A model generated the notes under the pieces. It saw only the letters and a list, made by a program, of their open reading frames with translations. It was not told the origin of the DNA and searched no databases. DNA of 64,000 nt from NCBI RefSeq assembly GCF_949628265.1, contig NC_088786.1:29781681-29845680 (forward strand). Direction: 5' to 3'. Of this stretch, positions 62,365-64,000 are shown in pieces. Both the position numbers and the translations under genes were made by a program. The number at the start of each line of letters is the position of its first letter. Within the stretch, counting starts at the first letter, position 1. This DNA comes from Cloeon dipterum (lineage: Eukaryota > Arthropoda > Insecta > Ephemeroptera > Baetidae).

Positions 62365-64000
62365 TTTGCCCTATGTGAAAGGGGATGATAATACAAAAAT
62401 GCGCATGGCCACGACCTTCCATTCGCTTAATTTAATTTGTATTTTTCCATTTGACATGACAGGATGACTGCTGTTGCCGTGCTTTTGGTTTAAATTAAAT
62501 CACAGCTGGAAAAGGCAGCTTGCATGTTTTTTTGCGAAGTTAACAAGGGATCGAGCTGATTTTGTCTTTTTGTACGGATTTTACAGTAACAACAGCGAAA
62601 CGCTGACGTACGTTGTTTGTAACCGCTTTGCAACATGTGCGACTCTCCATGTTGATTTGGTTTAATGCATTTTTGCTCCTGGCCCTTTGTTGTGACACTC
62701 TTTGGCCTGTTACTGACCTTAGAGGCACCATGACCAGGTGAAAATATCGACAGTCAAGAGCACCGTATATTTTTATGAGGCATCCCATTTCATTTTGATT
62801 CAAATCGGCCATCAGTAAATACTAGAAATACATTTTCCAATGTATTCATGTTGTAAAATTAAAACTGCTTGAGGGGTAAGGACAAAAAATTAGTATTTTT
62901 ATTGGCACGTCAGAGTGCACGATTTTAAAATTAAAATTAAAATTGTAGTAATCTTGGTAAAAGGATAGTATATTTTAACAAACAGAAGATCTTTCTGACA
63001 GTCGAAATCCAATAGCATTTATTTTAAACACAAAATTAAAATAATAAAAGGATTCTAGTACTAGTTGCTACAATATGGAATGTTCTATTGTAATTGAATC
63101 ATGTAATCCAGGAGCCATTTAACTGTTAAAAGGATAAAAGCTATAAAATTCAGGAAATTCCCCGCGTGTGTATTTTTTTCATACTTTTTTCTTTTCCCGG
63201 TTCTAGAATAAGTATAGCAGCTGGCAACAAACCGACAAAAAATGGCCGAGGAATTGTAATCTATTCCCCTTTCAGATATAACTTCCGCCGTGCGCAGGGT
63301 GTCACATTTCCCTTAATGCGAATAAAATTAATCAATCAGCCTAATATCTACTTATATTTAGATTAACGGTGCTGTCGTATTAAATTCAACGTGTGCGAGA
63401 GCGCCAGCGTTTGAAAATTCAGAAAGGTGGCAGTTGCTGCGAAAGTTGGAGCCGACTTGGGGATGAGCGAGATTTCCTCTCTGGGAGCGGCATGCTTGTT
63501 TTATGCAGTCTGCGCGGAAAGTAAGTAAGTTTGTTACAAATTCGGCTCAGCACGATTGCACAAAACAGCGCCGCTGGGAACGAGAGACGAGAGAATGGAG
63601 CGAGCGCAGGCGAATTCCACCTTTTAAGCGGGCGCCGAAATTACTTTGCTGAATATTTCCCAACGAGCGGGCGGATCATATTATTAGAGCAAAGTGCGAG
63701 CCGAGCACATTTATTATTACTGCCGACTCCAACGCGAGCGGCAACAGCGAACGAGCGTCTTCGTAATCGTGCATTTGATTAGAGCAGGCAACTTGCCCCT
63801 CTGATGCACTCGTCAGATTTCGGTTTGCCCTTTGATCTCGGCTCTAAATGCATTTCTGCGTGGATGCGGCTGTTAAAATGAGTGTTTCGCTCGACACTTG
63901 AGGGTTCTCAGTTCTCAGAGTTCCAGAAATGCGAGATGGAAATTTAATTACTGTGTTGTTCTTATGAGTGACAGGACGGGTTTGCTTTTCCTTGAAACTT

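Larger units (their letters stand above)
54325..64000 (-). other. Probable long intron of the receptor-like gene, non-coding
   Basis: The exon at 54171-54324 has a clean acceptor (TTCTGTTTCAG) and starts in the middle of a codon, so an upstream exon must exist. None with a splice donor, membrane helix or extracellular domain was found up to the right edge. The region alternates AT-rich DNA with GC/CpG-richer blocks (55500-55870, 57300-57600, 58550-58800, 59900-60250). It holds GA (61025) and TG (62349) repeats. No RNA gene or transposon gene is visible. Confidence 0.55.

Overview
This window is a stretch of an animal nuclear genome, most likely an insect or close arthropod relative. All genes are split by many introns, often only 53 to 61 nt long, with GT-AG borders. 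CpG is not visibly depleted. The glutathione peroxidase uses Cys rather than Sec, and the protein families are ordinary metazoan ones. I see no tRNA, rRNA, CRISPR array, prokaryotic-type operon, virus, or transposase or reverse transcriptase gene.

Layout from left to right. (1) A KIF21-type kinesin-4 gene on the minus strand fills 1-22.1 kb. Its motor, coiled coil and first WD40 blades are encoded in 15 exons packed into 309-6226. The first 13 codons sit alone at 22052-22089, behind a 15.8 kb first intron. The remaining WD40 blades lie beyond the left edge. (2) An EFCAB14-like coiled-coil membrane protein gene is on the plus strand (24184-29492). It has two alternative starts, each bringing its own transmembrane anchor, spliced to a shared stalk that ends without EF hands. 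(3) A mitochondrial glycine C-acetyltransferase gene (GCAT) is on the minus strand (30055-31740). It is tail-to-tail with EFCAB14, and the poly(A) signals of the two genes lie within about 40 bp of each other. (4) A Cys-type GPx4-like glutathione peroxidase is on the plus strand (33323-35258). It has a TATA/Inr promoter, a long (probably mitochondrial) and a short (cytosolic) start, and a possible alternative last exon. (5) About 13 kb of apparently non-coding DNA (35.6-48.7 kb) contains a perfect 77 bp inverted repeat with a 60 bp loop. (6) The last three coding exons of a minus-strand gene (49069-54324) encode a long, probably cytoplasmic, tail rich in tyrosine and proline motifs. The rest of that gene lies beyond the right edge, and 54.3-64 kb looks like its intron.

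The genes do not form a pathway: they cover axonal transport, a membrane coiled-coil protein, threonine/glycine catabolism, peroxide defence and probable cell-surface signalling. The strongest leads are the perfect hairpin at 45728-45941, the 54-nt stop-free intron in KIF21 that would insert 18 residues if retained, the alternative membrane anchors of EFCAB14, the G-quadruplex motif just upstream of GCAT, and the candidate alternative last exon of the peroxidase.
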